Of a DNA stretch of 64,000 nucleotides, positions 22,425-35,380 are shown in pieces; positions within the stretch are counted from its first letter, which is position 1, and each line of letters opens with the position of its first letter. The notes below the pieces were generated by a model. The model saw only the letters and a list, made by a program, of their open reading frames with translations, had not been told where the DNA came from and did not search any database. The stretch is from Prochilodus magdalenae (Eukaryota > Chordata > Actinopteri > Characiformes > Prochilodontidae). A program made the translations under genes and the position numbers. The stretch lies in contig JAMWET010001367.1 in assembly GCA_024036415.1 (NCBI GenBank), positions 301,001-365,000 on the forward strand, written 5' to 3'.

Positions 22425-22660
22425 TGGAGACTTGTGCACCCAGAAGGAACCAACCGACAGGAATGAAACTGGGTAGCATATGTGACACAAGCAAGGACGA
22501 GCTTTATCTCTGCACCTGACTGACCCAACAGCCACGATTGTGGACATTCAGCGAGCAGTGATGCCCTCCATGAGTCTTCCTGTTTGTGCCAGCACCATTG
22601 GTGGACGGCAGCACAACATAGGTCTACTTGCGCTCAGGCTGTTATGATGACTATATCATT
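22425..22660 (+). mobile_element. Tc1-derived element family A, copy 3 (inverted, truncated)
   Basis: Opposite orientation to the other copies: GCACCCAGAAGGAACCAACCGA, GACATTCAGCGAGCAGTGATGCCC and TGTGCCAGCACCATTGGTGGACGG, which read in translation as IQRAVMPS...ASTIGGR, an HTH-like transposase stretch. Only the 5' third remains. Confidence 0.7.
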
Positions 22661-24007
22661 CTTTTGATGGTGAGGCGTTAAACAAAAGCAGACACACATA
22701 GGAATAGATGTCTCTCACACATTGGGTGTTATTGTTAATCTGATTAAACAAAACAATAAAAAGTTTATCAGTCTAAACTGTTTGTGAATGAGCTTGGTAA
22801 GAAGTACATCCAATGATGAAATAAGCCACATGTATCTTTTATGGATTAATAGAACATTTTAACTCTCCACAAAGAAAAACACGTCTCTTCCTTTTTCCGA
22901 TTTCTAGTTTGCTAGGTTATTTGGGCATAGCGACTGTCTTTTACATTATGTGAGATTACACCATGAATGGATTCTATGTATAACAAATATGAACTAGAAA
23001 CCAATGGCCTTTACTGATTGGCGAGAGCAAGGGCTGTCTGATTGCAGGTAATGGTGAATTAAAGAAACAAATTAATTTTGGTTTTAGTTTTGTTTTCCAG
23101 TGTTATTACACAAATACATAATAAAAGAGTACCCCGTAAACATAATTCAGGTTCTTGCTTGTGAGATTGGGAGAAGGCAGCAATTCTTCCTTTACGGAGC
23201 CAACTGAAAACTTGGGAAGTAACCTAAGTAGCTAATAGATATTACAATGTCCAAACAACTACTTGTTAAGCAGTTTCAGTGATAATTAGGTGTAAATGTT
23301 TTTTATATCTTTCTGTCTTATTCTATTGATTGTTCTGAACAGAGACTAAGACTAATTCTTGCTGAACTACAGCAAAATTGATGTGTACAAGCACAATGTA
23401 CAAGCAACCTTATTGATTGTCAGCTGGTTAACCACTGAAAGCGTTAATGTATACCAACGTTAGACAACTTAAGAAACCATATATTTTCTTAGCATGGGAG
23501 TTATGTGTATGTGGGGTGGAGGTGGGGTTGGTAGGGTCAAGAGGATATTTGGGTGGCAGGGTGCTTCACCTTAAAAGAAGTTAAAGCTAGACAGCCTTAT
23601 GGCTAACACGAAAACACAGAAAATCCGACAGCACAGTGTTTTTCCCTGCCAGTGTTGTTTATGAAAGACTGCAATGTAGGCTATAACTTGTCTCTCTGAG
23701 TTTTGTGCAGGAGGAGAGGATGATGTACTACTATTTGATGGAGAACATTTGCTATAAAGAAAAATATTCAGGTTCTTCCTCAATTCTGTTCTATTTGAGG
23801 TGTGTTTATATACTGCGTCTATCCATTGACACTGTGAATCATACAATACCCTGAGCGCTGTGCCTGTATACAGTAAAGGAGTGTTCGTCTAATAGCACTT
23901 GCACACTGTTGTACCTTGAATACCATCAAATACAAGCTGATAAATAAACAGACTGGTACAGACAGTACAATATCTGCTTCTCTGCATACTTTGTTATCCC
24001 CTTTCAC
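22661..24007. other. Unassigned intergenic sequence
   Basis: No gene or repeat family recognised. The open frame at 23571-23846 (minus) is not protein-like. Confidence 0.45.
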
Positions 24008-24869
24008 CAGTGGTGGACAGTAGCTTAGTAAATGTGATTAGTTACTTAAGTAGTTTTTCTGTACTTTACTGAACTATTTTTAATTTGGATGACTTTGTAC
24101 TTTAACTCCACCACCACTCAAATATCTTACTTTTACTACATTATGTGAAACGTGTAATTCATTTCAGCTTACGTGCATGTACAAACGTAACATGTCAAAA
24201 CCAAACATGCTTATTCATAGATTCTTAGCATCCATGGAAATGTTCATTTCAGGCCAGGACTACATCCAGGACCACCTGGAGGAAGGCAGGTGAAGCAGGA
24301 TGAGGTTAGTAAACAGATAAAACATGTTGTTCCTGACTTTGTGTGTAAATAGAGCACAATATAGGAATATGTGCACATGCACTTGCGACTGGCTGACTTC
24401 TGAATTTACGCAAACTCTACACAGATGCAGTATAGTACAGGTAAACTCATTTGCGAACCTGTTCAAAGGCAGTATTACACTTTAACTTGTTACTAAGTTG
24501 CAAATAAATCTTAAAGCATAACTTTGCTTGTTTTCCAAAAGTTATTTTATAGTTCTAGCTAAAGGAACCTGCTCTCCTGTAGTCTTCTGTCCTTACGATC
24601 ATTTTAATAGACATCAGTGTCAGACTAATTAATGGCCTTCTTTTAAAGACTGGTGGAGCGAGAGACACTACAGTGTCTTCACCTAGAAGGAGTTAATTAA
24701 GAGTCGTGTTCCAGAAATCATAACAGGACATTACAGCCATAATAAATTGTGTTTTACTCTTAATACTTAAGTACATTTAAAGGTAAATACTTTCACTTAA
24801 GTGGTGGTCTAAAGGGAGGACTTTTACTGGGGAAATGTTTCACATTTGGTATCTCTACTCCCTCCACAG
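24008..24869. mobile_element. hAT-type MITE (decayed)
   Basis: Starts CAGTGGTGGACAGTAGC and contains TACTTAAGTAG...TCTGTACTTTACT and TTACTTTTACTACATTATG, the signature of an abundant fish hAT MITE family. An inverse-like TTAAGTACATTTAAAGG block lies near its right end. The middle, about 24160-24700, is unrelated or very diverged and may be an insertion. Confidence 0.55.
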
Positions 24870-25020
24870 GACTACCCCCACAGGACCACCACGGAGCAGG
24901 TATTATGTGGGTGGTAGATCATTCTCAACACTGCAGCGACACTGATGTGGTAGTGGTGTGTTAGAGAGTGTGTTGTCTGTTAGTCCAGTTTTGTGTTAGT
25001 GTGTGTTGTCTGTTGGTCCG
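24870..25020 (-). mobile_element. MITE fragment, same family as 18241/19808
   Basis: Contains CACAGGACCACCACGGAGCAGGT, ATCATTCTCAACACTGCAGCGACACTGATG and repeats of GTGTGTTGTCTGTTAGTCC. It matches the 19900-19990 segment in the same orientation. Confidence 0.6.
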
Positions 25021-26017
25021 TCCAAAAATGAAGATGCATGTTTCTTCATTAGATAGCCATTATACAAATAGAGATATGACAGTCAATATACAGCCATGAA
25101 CATGGAATTTTGGATAGAGGTATTTAGGTGATCTCTCATGAGGACACGTTATTATGAATTAAAGAGCTCATGTAGTGTTGTACTTGAACTTCTTAAGCAC
25201 TGCTGGTCTACCGCAGTTAGCCGAAAGTTGTTTATGCTAGTCGGGTTTTAGCTTTTAGTGGTTATGCAGGCAGGAGAAAAAAAAAATAGAATATTGTGAC
25301 AGGAAATCTTATGCTTGGTGGCCTTAATGTGCTTCACTTCATCCATATCAATTACTTAGCAGGGAATGCCCACATACTGCTAATGCACGAGGAGCATGGC
25401 TAAAAATAACACCACGAGCATTCATCATTCCTTCAATCAATCCAATCAATCCAGTTCAGTTCAAATGGATGGAGGAGTGAGAGAGGGCATAATCATGCAA
25501 CTCTATATTAAACAGAGAACAAAAGTAGTGTGTGGTTAGAGATGATTCCATGAAGGAGAATCATTTTATTAATTTTAGGGTGTCACCTACGACACCGAAA
25601 CATAATCAGATCAGTCTACCCTCTTTTGCATTACAATGGAGCGCGTGATGTGCTGTCCTGCTGTTACGTGTAATTGAATTAACAAGACTGTGTGCTATTA
25701 CCGGAGAAGACCGTTGCTGGTATGCTTTCTTCCCCCCTATCATAGTGTAGCCACCCTCAGGGCATGACGGACAAGGAGAGGTATTGTTATGACAGCAAAA
25801 ATGAGAGAGTTTCGAAAAAGAGCTTGCTCCCTGCCAGCCCAAGTGTTCAGCTAGAACTGAATGTCAATCTTGCCATTCCCAGAAAATAGTTCAATTAAGT
25901 TCACCAGCAAAATTCCACGCCTTGCTTACAAGGTTTATGCAATGGAAAACAACTGATTGGTAAAATCAGTCCATCGCCTTACTTTGGCTAGATTGGTATT
26001 CCGACAGTTAAACCCCC
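25021..26017. other. Unassigned intergenic sequence
   Basis: A short CAATCAATC tandem lies at 25433-25452. No gene or mobile element recognised. Confidence 0.45.
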
Positions 26018-26165
26018 AGTTTAGTGCCTCTCCCTGCCACTAATACACCTGATTCAGCTCATAAAGGGCTCGAAATGTGCTGATAAGCTGAATAAGGCGT
26101 GTTACATCAAGGAAAACACTAAACTCTGCAGTAAAGAGCTGCCCTAGGGCCGGTACTTGGAACCA
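26018..26165. mobile_element. Palindromic MITE, copy 3 (decayed)
   Basis: TTTAGTGCCTCTCCCTGCCACTAATACACCTGATTCAGCTCAT pairs imperfectly with GCTGAATAAGGCGTGTTACATCAAGGAAAACACTAAA. The outer arms are eroded. Confidence 0.6.
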
Positions 26166-27790
26166 TCTCGATCTAAATCCACAGTGTGAACTCTCATTAC
26201 ATGCTGAATATACCCTTGACTGCATGGACCTGCTACTTAAATAATTTTACTTCTATTTTGTATACATAATGCATCCAAGAACCGTATCCGTAATGTATTT
26301 CCATCTTCGAAAAGGTTCTGAAAAGCCATGGTCTGCATGTGGCCATAAATCCTCCAACGCCTCTGCAATTTGAATATTGCATGAACCATAGCACTGCACA
26401 GTGCATCCATTCATATCCTCTTACAGAGGAGGTATTCCACAAAGCCTTGCTATTGTAGCTCTGCCAACTGTTCAATCTTATGGTGAAGTGGTGAGAGGAA
26501 TTTTCATCTCGGCCTGCGACATTGCTTATTCCAGTTCTTTACCAGTTTTCATAGGGCTCTAAAAACTGGATATATGAATCTGATACACTGATCATATTTT
26601 AAGGTTATTTGGAATTGACAGCTCCCTTTGACATTGTGTGATGATGTATAAATACCAATAGAAGTTACATTTCTTGTTACATTAAAGTTTACTAGCTCAG
26701 GAAGGAATACCTTCCTGGTTTTCTGGAACCTAACTCATATTCCACATTCAAGTGATGGGAGACGGTAGAGTCATATGCAAGACATGACTCCACACAGTGA
26801 TTTTCTTTGCTCCTGATTACAAGTTATGCTGTGTTTGGACACAATCTGAAGGTAAAATGTTGCTTTTCTTGACCCAGCACAGGCCATGTTTACCTGGAAA
26901 GATTTTGCCTATCCAATTGAATTCATTCTGATTATAGATTAAGACTGAGGTGCTTATATGCACCTACTCAACAGTCTGATGAAAGTCTTCATTTACATGC
27001 ATACTACAAGTAATCAGGCCCAAAATGAAATGCCTGGGTAGAGTACCACTTAGGGTCGATGTTACCATGAAAATCAGCGTTATGCAAGCCCAGTCAGAGT
27101 GAGACGAGCAGCAGTGAGTTCTATTGCAGCTTTGTAATAGGACGATTTGAGAAACTATCTATCCATCTGTTTTAATTTGCTCTACAGATCATATAAACCA
27201 ATTAAATATTAATTATTTCCTCATATACCTGTCTGAACAGCTAGTTATGTTGACCATTATGACACAATACACATGGGTAGAACTTCCCCAATGGGGATTT
27301 AGTCAGATGCATGCATTTAAATGACTATAACTATTCCATGTAAGAGATTATTTATAGGATTATCCACCTTGTTTTGTTGGACCAGTTGTATTTGGAATGG
27401 CCAATTCAGATTAAGGTTTTTACATGGATTTTTACATCATATTAGTTGGATTTGTAACACATTCCCAGGGTGCATGTAAGCATGGCTAATGATGCCTTGA
27501 TAAGGGTTTTCAGGTTTCAGAAATGAACACATCATTGAAGTGGACTTAGTACATGATTCTAGTGCATTCCATAGAAAAGAATTAGCAATACTTAGCATGA
27601 CTTATAAACACGTTTCTGTGAGGCTTTTGCTTTTAGCATTGATATACACATGGACAATTCATGAGGCTGCTGGGCACAAAAGAAGGAGGAACATTTATAA
27701 ACAGACCTGGAATGTGAGATTAAGCAATATTTCACGTTTACTTATGAAGTGACCTTGCATGTTTAAGGTGGTAGTACCCTCAGGCTCCTG
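26166..27790. other. Unassigned intergenic sequence
   Basis: AT-rich. No gene recognised. Minus-strand open frames at 26040-26475 are not protein-like. Confidence 0.4.
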
Positions 27791-28255
27791 AAGGTGGCGG
27801 TGCATGAGGATGATGGGGCTATATATACCTCAAGGGTGTGAGTGATGAAGTAGATCGAGAAGAGGTGGTCCAGTGCAGTGAATGTCTTGTTCAATGTGAA
27901 AATTGGAAAATGGGTCTAAAGGTGATGCTAATGATTGGCAAAAATTAGTGATTGCATTTGGGCATGCCAAAGGCTGAAGGTGTGAAGGAAGTAGCTTCAT
28001 TCGGTTATATGAATCTACTGGCCAAAATCCCAGTCTACAGGAAATTCTTCTCAGAATTGTGCCAGGGAAGGCATCCATCAAATCTGGCCCAAGTGCACGA
28101 TTCTGTAAAGCAAGAGCATCTGCACAGTGATGTTGCCTACATCCAGAAACTGGTCTCGTCCATGCCGAATTAGATCACAGCTGTTATTTGTGCTCATGGA
28201 GATATTACGTGCTATTAGGTATGTTTGAGTCACAGGTGACTCATTTTGCATCCAG
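27791..28255 (+). mobile_element. Tc1/mariner-derived element family B, copy 1
   Basis: Aligns by eye over about 400 bp with 51106-51519: GAGAAGAGGTGGT.CAG..CAGTG, GCATTTGGGCATG.CAAAG, ATCCCAGTCTACAGGAAA, AGAATTGTGCCAG.GAAGGCATC and TGATGTTGCCTACATC.AGAAACT. A plus-strand frame (27952-28173) ends in RHPSNLAQVHD..KQE and VAYIQKLVSSMPN, which resemble the C-terminus of Tc1-type transposases. The catalytic core is absent, so it is an internally deleted derivative. The terminal repeats are eroded. Confidence 0.65.
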
Positions 28256-29425
28256 TGAACTTATTTACCGTGATCGACACTGGAATGCTGTTTATTTTTC
28301 ATTTCGGTAGCTAAATAAATCCTTATTAAAGTGTGATTTTATGTTGGGCTTAAACCATTAAAACTCTGCTTTTTAACTTCTGGACTCTAGTATTTGCTTA
28401 TATATCAAAGGCCTTTGATAAAACCGTTTCAGCCAGATCCATTACTGTTTTTTCTGGCATGGCAGTAGGTAATTCATCCATTAATAAATTTGAAGGCCAA
28501 GCCATTTTCCTCTGTACACTGTTAACTAAATGCCTTATTTTGCAACAGTGGAAGTCAGAAGCGTGTCCTCTATTCCAGCAGTGGCTTAGCAACCTGGGGA
28601 ATGTGCTGCATATGGAAAGACTTCACCATAACCTTATGAACAGAGGTAATTTCCTGAAAACATGGCAGTCCCTGTTTGATAAATAGACGGCTGTCAGTGA
28701 TAAAGTTTAGTCATGTATTTATATCCTGTGCATTTGAATACTTACATATAAGGCTGTACTGCTACATAGCTGTCTAGCCTCTAATGTAATACATTACACT
28801 TCAGTTTGCCTGTCTAGGCTTCAAATATATATATATGGCGGCTGGTACATATTCATGTTTGTTCATTAGACGATTAATGGACGAGTGTTTGAATCCTTTT
28901 ATGTCTTGTGGTCTGAGGCCGCACTTCCTCTGAGGCCCCTTGGCACTGGTTAGCAATCCATCCCTATTGATGTGTGCATTGAGGAAAGGTTCATTTTTCC
29001 GACTAGTTGTCTTTGTGAAGACTCTGCACACACAGGCAAACTTTATCACCACTGCCTGGACTCAAGCACAAAGCTCGGGATTTGACTCTCGATTGCCTGA
29101 GAGAGAACTCTTTTTGACATGATAGCAATTGTAATCATAGGTCATCTTAAAAAAAGCTATTCTTGAATATAGTTCTAATGAGATTTACTGACTTTTCATT
29201 TAAGGTTAATACAGCCAAGCAAAGAGCTTTGTAATTGGGAGAATCTATGATGGGAATTTAAAATCTTTACTTGAACCATGCAATGTGTACTGCATGTCTG
29301 TCTGTTTATTCTGTATGTGCCATCTTGCCTTACCTTTCCCTTGGTAACAAAAGGTTGATCACAAAAATGCTATACTAAATGTAGCATGAATCAAAAGGCT
29401 TTGCTATAAAAGAACAATCTTTTAT
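28256..29425. other. Unassigned intergenic sequence
   Basis: No gene or repeat recognised. Confidence 0.45.
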
Positions 29426-30175
29426 TTTCCCATACACTGGGGTCTGAAAGAGACCTCATTGAAAATGTGGTATTTTTCCAACCTGAAAATAAACAACAGA
29501 CTGAAAAGAAACATAGCAGCTAGGACAAATAGGATGAAGAAGAAATATGCAAGATCCTGCACCATTTCCAGATCAGTATTCATATTTGAGCAAATGTGTG
29601 ACACTTCGTTAAAGCATTTAGAACTTGATGGCATCTCACAAAAAGGTTGGGACAGGGCCATGTCTACCACTGTGTAGCATCCCATCTTCTTTTAACAGCA
29701 GTCTGTAAACAACTGGGAAGCGAGGACACCAATCACTGGAGGTTTGGGATATGAATGTTGTCCCATTACTGTATGATGTAGGATTCTAGCTGCTCAACAG
29801 TCCTGGGTCTTCTTTGACAGATTCGTCCTGATGCACCACGTTTTCTGTTTTTCCGTTTTTTCTGTTTTTCCGTTTTTCCGTTTTTTCTGTTTTCCAAATT
29901 GTTCCAACATTTTTAGATGTGCTGTAAACTGTTTTTATTAGTACCACTTATATTTCCAGCCTTGTGTTTTCCCTACCCCAACATTTTTGAGATGCATTGA
30001 TGCCATCCAGCTCTAAATGAGTTAATAGTTTTGTAAAATGGTAAAACGTTCAGCATGTGATATGTGTTCTATGTTCTACAGTGAATAAAATATTATAATA
30101 TAAAACATATATTATTTATTATTTATTTACATTATTCTCAGCTGTTTTGGAATTGGGGTTTAAATGTTCAAAATA
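29426..30175 (-). mobile_element. Decayed DNA-transposon-like repeat
   Basis: Contains the recurring fish-repeat words AAAAGGTTGGGACAGGGCCATGT, CCACTGTGTAGCATC, TCTTCTTTTAACA and CAACAGTCCTGGGTCTTC, and a far end with CCCAACATTTTTGAGATGCATTG. This matches my memory of an abundant teleost DNA element whose class I cannot name with confidence. A pyrimidine-rich simple run (CTGTTTTTCCGTTTTT) lies at 29843-29893. Confidence 0.5.
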
Positions 30176-31485
30176 TTCCACCTTTTCTACTTCCTACTTG
30201 AATTGTTATGCTAATAATAAAATTTGTAATGAAAAACTTGAGTGGCAGAACCATTTTCATTAGTGCTCTCAGACCTTTGGACCCCACAGTATGTTTGGGA
30301 AAGCAACACTTTTTGCGCATACAAATACCTTTTTATGAACGCATCAGAAATGTGCAATATGATGGTTCTGTATATCCTTTCAAACTTAGGTTTGACAGGG
30401 TGAAAAAGCTCACTCTCCATCCATCCCAAGTATAAAAATGAATGAGCACTTTAAAAATCTCTCCCACAGGACATAAAATATTAATATATTGAGACGCACT
30501 AGGCAGTGCAGAGTGAGACAACCATTATAATTAATGAGGTTCATTTTCGGTCCACCGTACTGGAAGTTGAAACCATGTGACCTCAACAAATGTGGCAGTT
30601 CCAATCTAGACTACTGTATCAAATGATAAAGAGTGGCTGTGTGCATATGCGAGAGGCACTTTTACTTGAAGGTGTGTCCAAGAATAACAATCCAAAGTCA
30701 AATGCAGCCAAATGCAGCTACTGCAATGCAATTTAGCAGTCAATGGTCAAACACGCTAGAGATACAAACGACATCCAGTAATAGCTCACAAACTCAGCTA
30801 CATAGCAAAATTGCTTTGGTAACACAACACCAGTGACCAGCACTGGGATATGTGGTGTTGCTGTCGTATCAAAACCTCCATTTTTAACTTTTTAGTGGTT
30901 TTTATATTATTTGATTCATTTGAAGAAGGTTTTTCACATTGTCTGACCATTTCAAGAAGAGTAGATCAATACAAATGGTCCAAACACCGTGTTATATCCT
31001 GTTATTTTGGTTTTTTTTTTTTGATAAGCTCACATTTTGAAGATAAAAGGTTTTGTTATGTTAGTAACCAAGCACCTCGTAGACTTGCAGATACACTTGA
31101 AGCACACATCAAAAAGTGGAGGTAAAATCATTTGGCGGATTAACTGACACATGACTCAATCTAACTTTCAGCACTATGTATAGTATCTTCCATAGCATCT
31201 ATGTTTCAGTATTTACTTTTCATGAACATTGTCCGTTTCGACCCTTTAGGGTTCATTGCATGGGCTTCACTCAGAGAGCAAACTGTTAACATCTCCAAAG
31301 ATCATTTAACATTTAAGGCCTTCGTATGAATCACATGAATATAATTTAAATAAATATTAGTTCATCTTTAGTTTCATTAATATAAGCACTGAAAACAGCA
31401 GAAAGCATTTGCCAGATTGGTGATATTTAGCTCAGCTGAACTGTTTTAAATGTCGTCTGGAGCCTTCTGGAGGTCATTGGGCAGA
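30176..31485. other. Unassigned intergenic sequence
   Basis: 30440-30600 is high-complexity with ATTA cores. The open frame 30850-31125 (plus) is not recognisable. No repeats assigned. Confidence 0.4.
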
Positions 31486-31650
31486 AGGTATGGAGGACCC
31501 TGAAAAGGCCACCAGTCCATTGCAGGGCAGACACAGACATACACATTCACTCACACCTTGGGGCAATTTAGCATCTCCAGTTTACCTGACAGCATGTTTT
31601 TGAACTGTGAAAACCCACGCAGATCCTGCGAGAACATGTAAACTCCGCAC
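31486..31650. repeat. Widespread fish retroposon-like repeat, fragment 1
   Basis: CCACCAGTCCATTGCAGGGCAGACAC, CATTCACTCACACCTTGGGGCAATTTAGCATCTCCA and AAACCCACGCAGATCCTGCGAGAACATG follow the order of a very common teleost interspersed repeat. Related fragments lie at 33741-33915 and, inverted, at 43191-43330. Confidence 0.6.
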
Positions 31651-31689
31651 ACTCTGGCTGGAAATCAGTATGAGGATGGACCGACAGAC

Positions 31690-32168
31690 TGTGATGCGCG
31701 CTGAGCTAAAAGCAAAGCTAGGTTTATTAAACAGGCTCGTAGCACAACACAGCAGCAACAACGTACAAGCAGACATAAACAAGAGGCCAAGGACCGAGTC
31801 AGAGTAAGGGAACGAGCAAAAGTCAGAACCAGGCAAACAATCAGACCAGCTACAGTATTCAAAGGGGAAAGAAAAAGAGTAAACCAGAACATCAAAATGG
31901 AGTCCAACCAGGGAAGCAAATGAGTATAACAACAGGGAGACCCACTTAGTATGCACAAGGTGGCAATACTTCGCAAAGGGTAAGTGGGAGAGCGGAGTAT
32001 TTGTACAAACAGGCTAATCAGCTACAGGTGAAATCAATATTCTGGAGACTTGGACCTGAGAGACCGAATGGGATTGGGAGATAGTGGACATGTGACAGTG
32101 TTGTCCTCGAGTGGTGGGTTATGGGAAACAGAGTCCAGGAGATTGGGGATGAGTCAGCAGGCGTGACA
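31690..32168 (-). mobile_element. Solo-LTR-like segment, inverted
   Basis: Starts TGTGATG and ends GCGTGACA (TG...CA). On the minus strand it begins TGTCACGC and carries AATAAACC (complement of 31721-31728) near its 3' end, like the LTR at 5821-6226. No target-site duplication is visible (left CAGAC, right CCCAA), so it may be old or recombined. Confidence 0.5.
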
Positions 32169-32479
32169 CCCAAGCATGAACAGATATTACACTACCTTAT
32201 GAAACCTCATAATCCAAAGCTATAAACCCTTGCTTTCTAAAATACAATCCACATAATTGTTACTTCTTATAGACAATTATACAAGCTTATCCCAGCCGTC
32301 ATCAGGTGTTAAACCTGCCATATAACACTACATGCCTGCCTTTAGAAATCATAACAAATATAGAATTCATAAGAAGTGTTACTACATTCAGAGCTGAGGA
32401 CTCATTTATTTATTAGGATCTTTGCTTATCCTATTACAACTCACATATTCCCCTGCCACTAACTCTTCCAACTCCTTAT
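32169..32479. other. Unassigned intergenic sequence
   Basis: AT-rich. Nothing recognised. Confidence 0.5.
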
Positions 32480-33280
32480 CTCCTCTTTAAAAACAACACG
32501 AGCAGGCCACGCACGAGGCTCAATTACATCAGTGTGAATTAACTCCTGATTAAGACAAAACTCTTCAAATCTGCCACCTCATTTGCATGCTCTGCAAGGA
32601 AAACAAGTGGGTTTGAAATTGACCCCTCATTTTAATTGGACTGCACAATTACGTGGAGAAGCGCAGTAATGAACCCTCAGCATTTCATCGGCCCCTCTCT
32701 CACTCAACCCCGCGACCCCAGAGAACGCCCCCAAATCCGATAATTGTGAAAAGCAGTACTGAATGCCTTATGAATGACGGAGAGCAGCTGCTATTCTATT
32801 GCTATTCTTCTGCTTTGAGTTTATTGCATTTGCAATTGCGTTAGACCAAAGTACCCACCCGAAGGCCGTGCGTATACGGTTCAGCTTGTAACCAGATTTG
32901 ATTACTTTGATATTATCGCGTTAATTGGGCACAAATAAAATCAGGATGTCTCATGTGTCCTGTAATTGTAAATGCAACCTTCATCTACTCAAAAGTTATC
33001 TTCTAGTCATTTTACAGCCTGGGGACACTCAGGCTATGTCTGTTCTTTTGAAGCCTGTGACCGCGTGTGACAAAAGTCAGTTTGTCAGCAGCCAGTTCAA
33101 TTTCACGAGCGCAGTGCAATGCAAAGACAAACAGGAATAATTTATGGCGTTCTGTATGGGATTCTCATTCAACTTTCATGCTGGTTATTTTGTTTATTGC
33201 TGCCATAGATCCGCTCATCTTTTGCGGAGCACAACTGCCGAAATATTTGATTGATGATTTGCTTTATTAAATATAGCAAC
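32480..33280. other. Candidate conserved non-coding element
   Basis: Repeat-free and high-complexity, with clustered homeodomain cores (CTCAATTACATC, GTGAATTAACTCC, TTTTAATTGG) and an octamer-like ATTTGCATGC at 32581-32590. This is the texture of developmental enhancers that lie in gene deserts beside neuronal genes such as SORCS. No conservation evidence is available here. Confidence 0.3.
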
Positions 33281-33740
33281 ATGAACGCCCCATAACTCCT
33301 TGTGCAACCTGAGGACGTGCCCATGCATATCAGAAAGGAGAGTATGTGGAAGCTTTAAAAACAATGGGGAATGTCCTCGTACTGGCCAATCTTAAATCTA
33401 ATCAAGCCACTTTGGCCTTGTGAACTTTGCAAACGCAAACACTGAAAATAGCGGAGTAGCAATGCACAAAAACAGTGTAGTTTTCTGGATCGAAGCAAAA
33501 CAGTAGCCTTGATGGTGGTTTAAAAAACGACTTTGTTAAACCACACCCACCCCATGTGACCCCCATTTCAAACCTACTCAACTTAACTTGAACGTGCATC
33601 ACACCCATGTTACACAAGAGGTCACTTATGGCAAAAGGGGGAGGAGGCAACAGCAAGGAGCGGATTATTCAAACAGAGTGCACTCACGTTCGGCAGGTTA
33701 GCCTCAGTGCGCTAATTGGCTAGCCATGCACCCCTTTACT
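33281..33740. other. Unassigned intergenic sequence
   Basis: No gene or repeat recognised. Confidence 0.45.
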
Positions 33741-33915
33741 CACTCGCTCATCTTCTAAACTGCTTTATCTTTCTGGGTCGATGGGACTGCTGGAGCCTAT
33801 CTCGGCATTCAGCGGGCAAAAGGCAGGAGACACTCTGAACATGCTGCCAATCCATTGCAACGAAGAAACCCACACAGGCATAGAGAGACCATGCAAACTG
33901 TGCTGTCTCAGCCAT
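33741..33915. repeat. Widespread fish retroposon-like repeat, fragment 2
   Basis: ACTGCTTTATCTTTCTGGGTCGATGGG, TGGAGCCTATCTCGGCATTCAG, GGCAGGAGACACTCTGAACATG and CCAATCCATTGCAACG match the central part of the family seen at 31486. The 3' part (AAACCCACACAGGCATAGAGAGACCATGCAAACT) follows. Confidence 0.65.
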
Positions 33916-34130
33916 ACAGATGTTTGAGCTGTACATACATGTGTGTGTGGTTGCTTTGCCTGGCTATAAACTTGGAGTAGTAGATCTGTGGTGAAATCCT
34001 GTATTTTTGCACTTGTTAGTCATGTAGCATTTAGCATGATAACAAGCCAGGTAGCAGAGGGGAATGGAGTTGTCAGCAGTCATATATAACAGATAGAGTA
34101 GTTTGTATCTTGAAGCCCAGCAATTAAAAT

Positions 34131-34345
34131 GTTACGATTTGGAAATGCTAAGCCTTACCGCAGAGAAATAAGCTGGAACTCCAGCAAGCGTTTCAGGCAG
34201 CTGAGAAAAGTGGTTTCTGTGGGAGAGAGATTCTCCCACTGGTGCATACTTTGTGCTTTATAACTTTGCAAACTGTTTACATTCACATAGAAACTGACAA
34301 AAAATCCCCACAAGGAACGCCCCAAAGGATTAGGGATAGGAAACC
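34131..34345. repeat. Dispersed repeat R2, copy 1
   Basis: GTTTCAGGCAGCTGAGAAA, TTCTGTGGGAGAGAGATTCTCCCACTGG, GCTTTATAACTTTGCA and CAAGGAACGCCCCAAAGGATTAGG. The first and third blocks recur at 35381-35540 in the same orientation. Family not recognised. Confidence 0.5.
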
Positions 34346-35380
34346 CGGAAGAGGATAATAGGCCCCCTTAAAGGTCACACTGGCGCACTGGGGCTTCCCC
34401 CGAGGGCAAATAATAATAATCAATGTTTCTTCACAGATTCATATATTCAAGTATATATACCCACGCACATACCACACATACATACCACACATACACATAC
34501 ATACTACAAAGACTTGGTCAGGTGGTACATGGTAAGCTCCTGAAAGGTGTGTGGCCTCTATGTGCCACGCGTTAATCTCAGAGGAATGTTTTTGCTCAGT
34601 TATTGCTTTTTGCTGAAACTTAGCAGCTCTTCTCTTAAAATGATAATCAATATTGAAATAACACTGACATGCAGGAGATCCGGGAGAGAAAAAGAATACA
34701 CACACACCGAACATCACAAACAGTCGCAGCAGAGTGGGGTTATGCTGCAGACTTTGCATGCCCTAAAGTCCCACTCCGTCTGAACAGAGCATATGGCAGC
34801 CCTCACAGTATTTACATAATGACTTTACTTGTAGGTACTAATAATGGGTTCAGACGATAGCATGATATACACTTATAATGGGCCATGGTGTGCAGACCCG
34901 TGGAAGCAATAACTTGTATCATATATCATTATCAAATGCATCATTACCAATGAAATAAACCAGCATCACATTGCAATCTTTGAATCTGTGTTCAGTCATT
35001 GTGTCAAAACAGTACAAGTAAGTAAAGAGGTTCTAGATTATTTCTAATAATGCTAACAATGTAAAGCAATACTTAAATAATGCATTTTAATCAATGAACT
35101 ATTGTTTAACGGTGATGCTGTATAGCTGCACACAAGCAGTTGATTTCCCATCATATGACTTGGCTATTGGCCAATCATTGGTTATAACCTACATCATCTC
35201 CACCACATACATTCTAGAATACATCTTAGTTAATACATCAAGTCATTGTATTAATAAGTACAGTGTAAAGTATACAGTATGGCTCAGTTCTTTTTTAACA
35301 TATATGCTGCATTATTTCCATTTACTTTGTTCTGGCTGGCCCCCCATAGGTGGCCAATAAGGCTTATGTTAAGAGATTGT
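34346..35380. other. Unassigned intergenic sequence
   Basis: Contains short CATACCACACATA tandem words at 34469-34505. No gene recognised. Confidence 0.45.

Noticed and set aside
31582..31976. Open frames of 103-124 codons on the minus strand
   Set aside because: They overlap the LTR-like segment and a retroposon fragment. The peptides are Ser/Leu/Cys-rich without domain.
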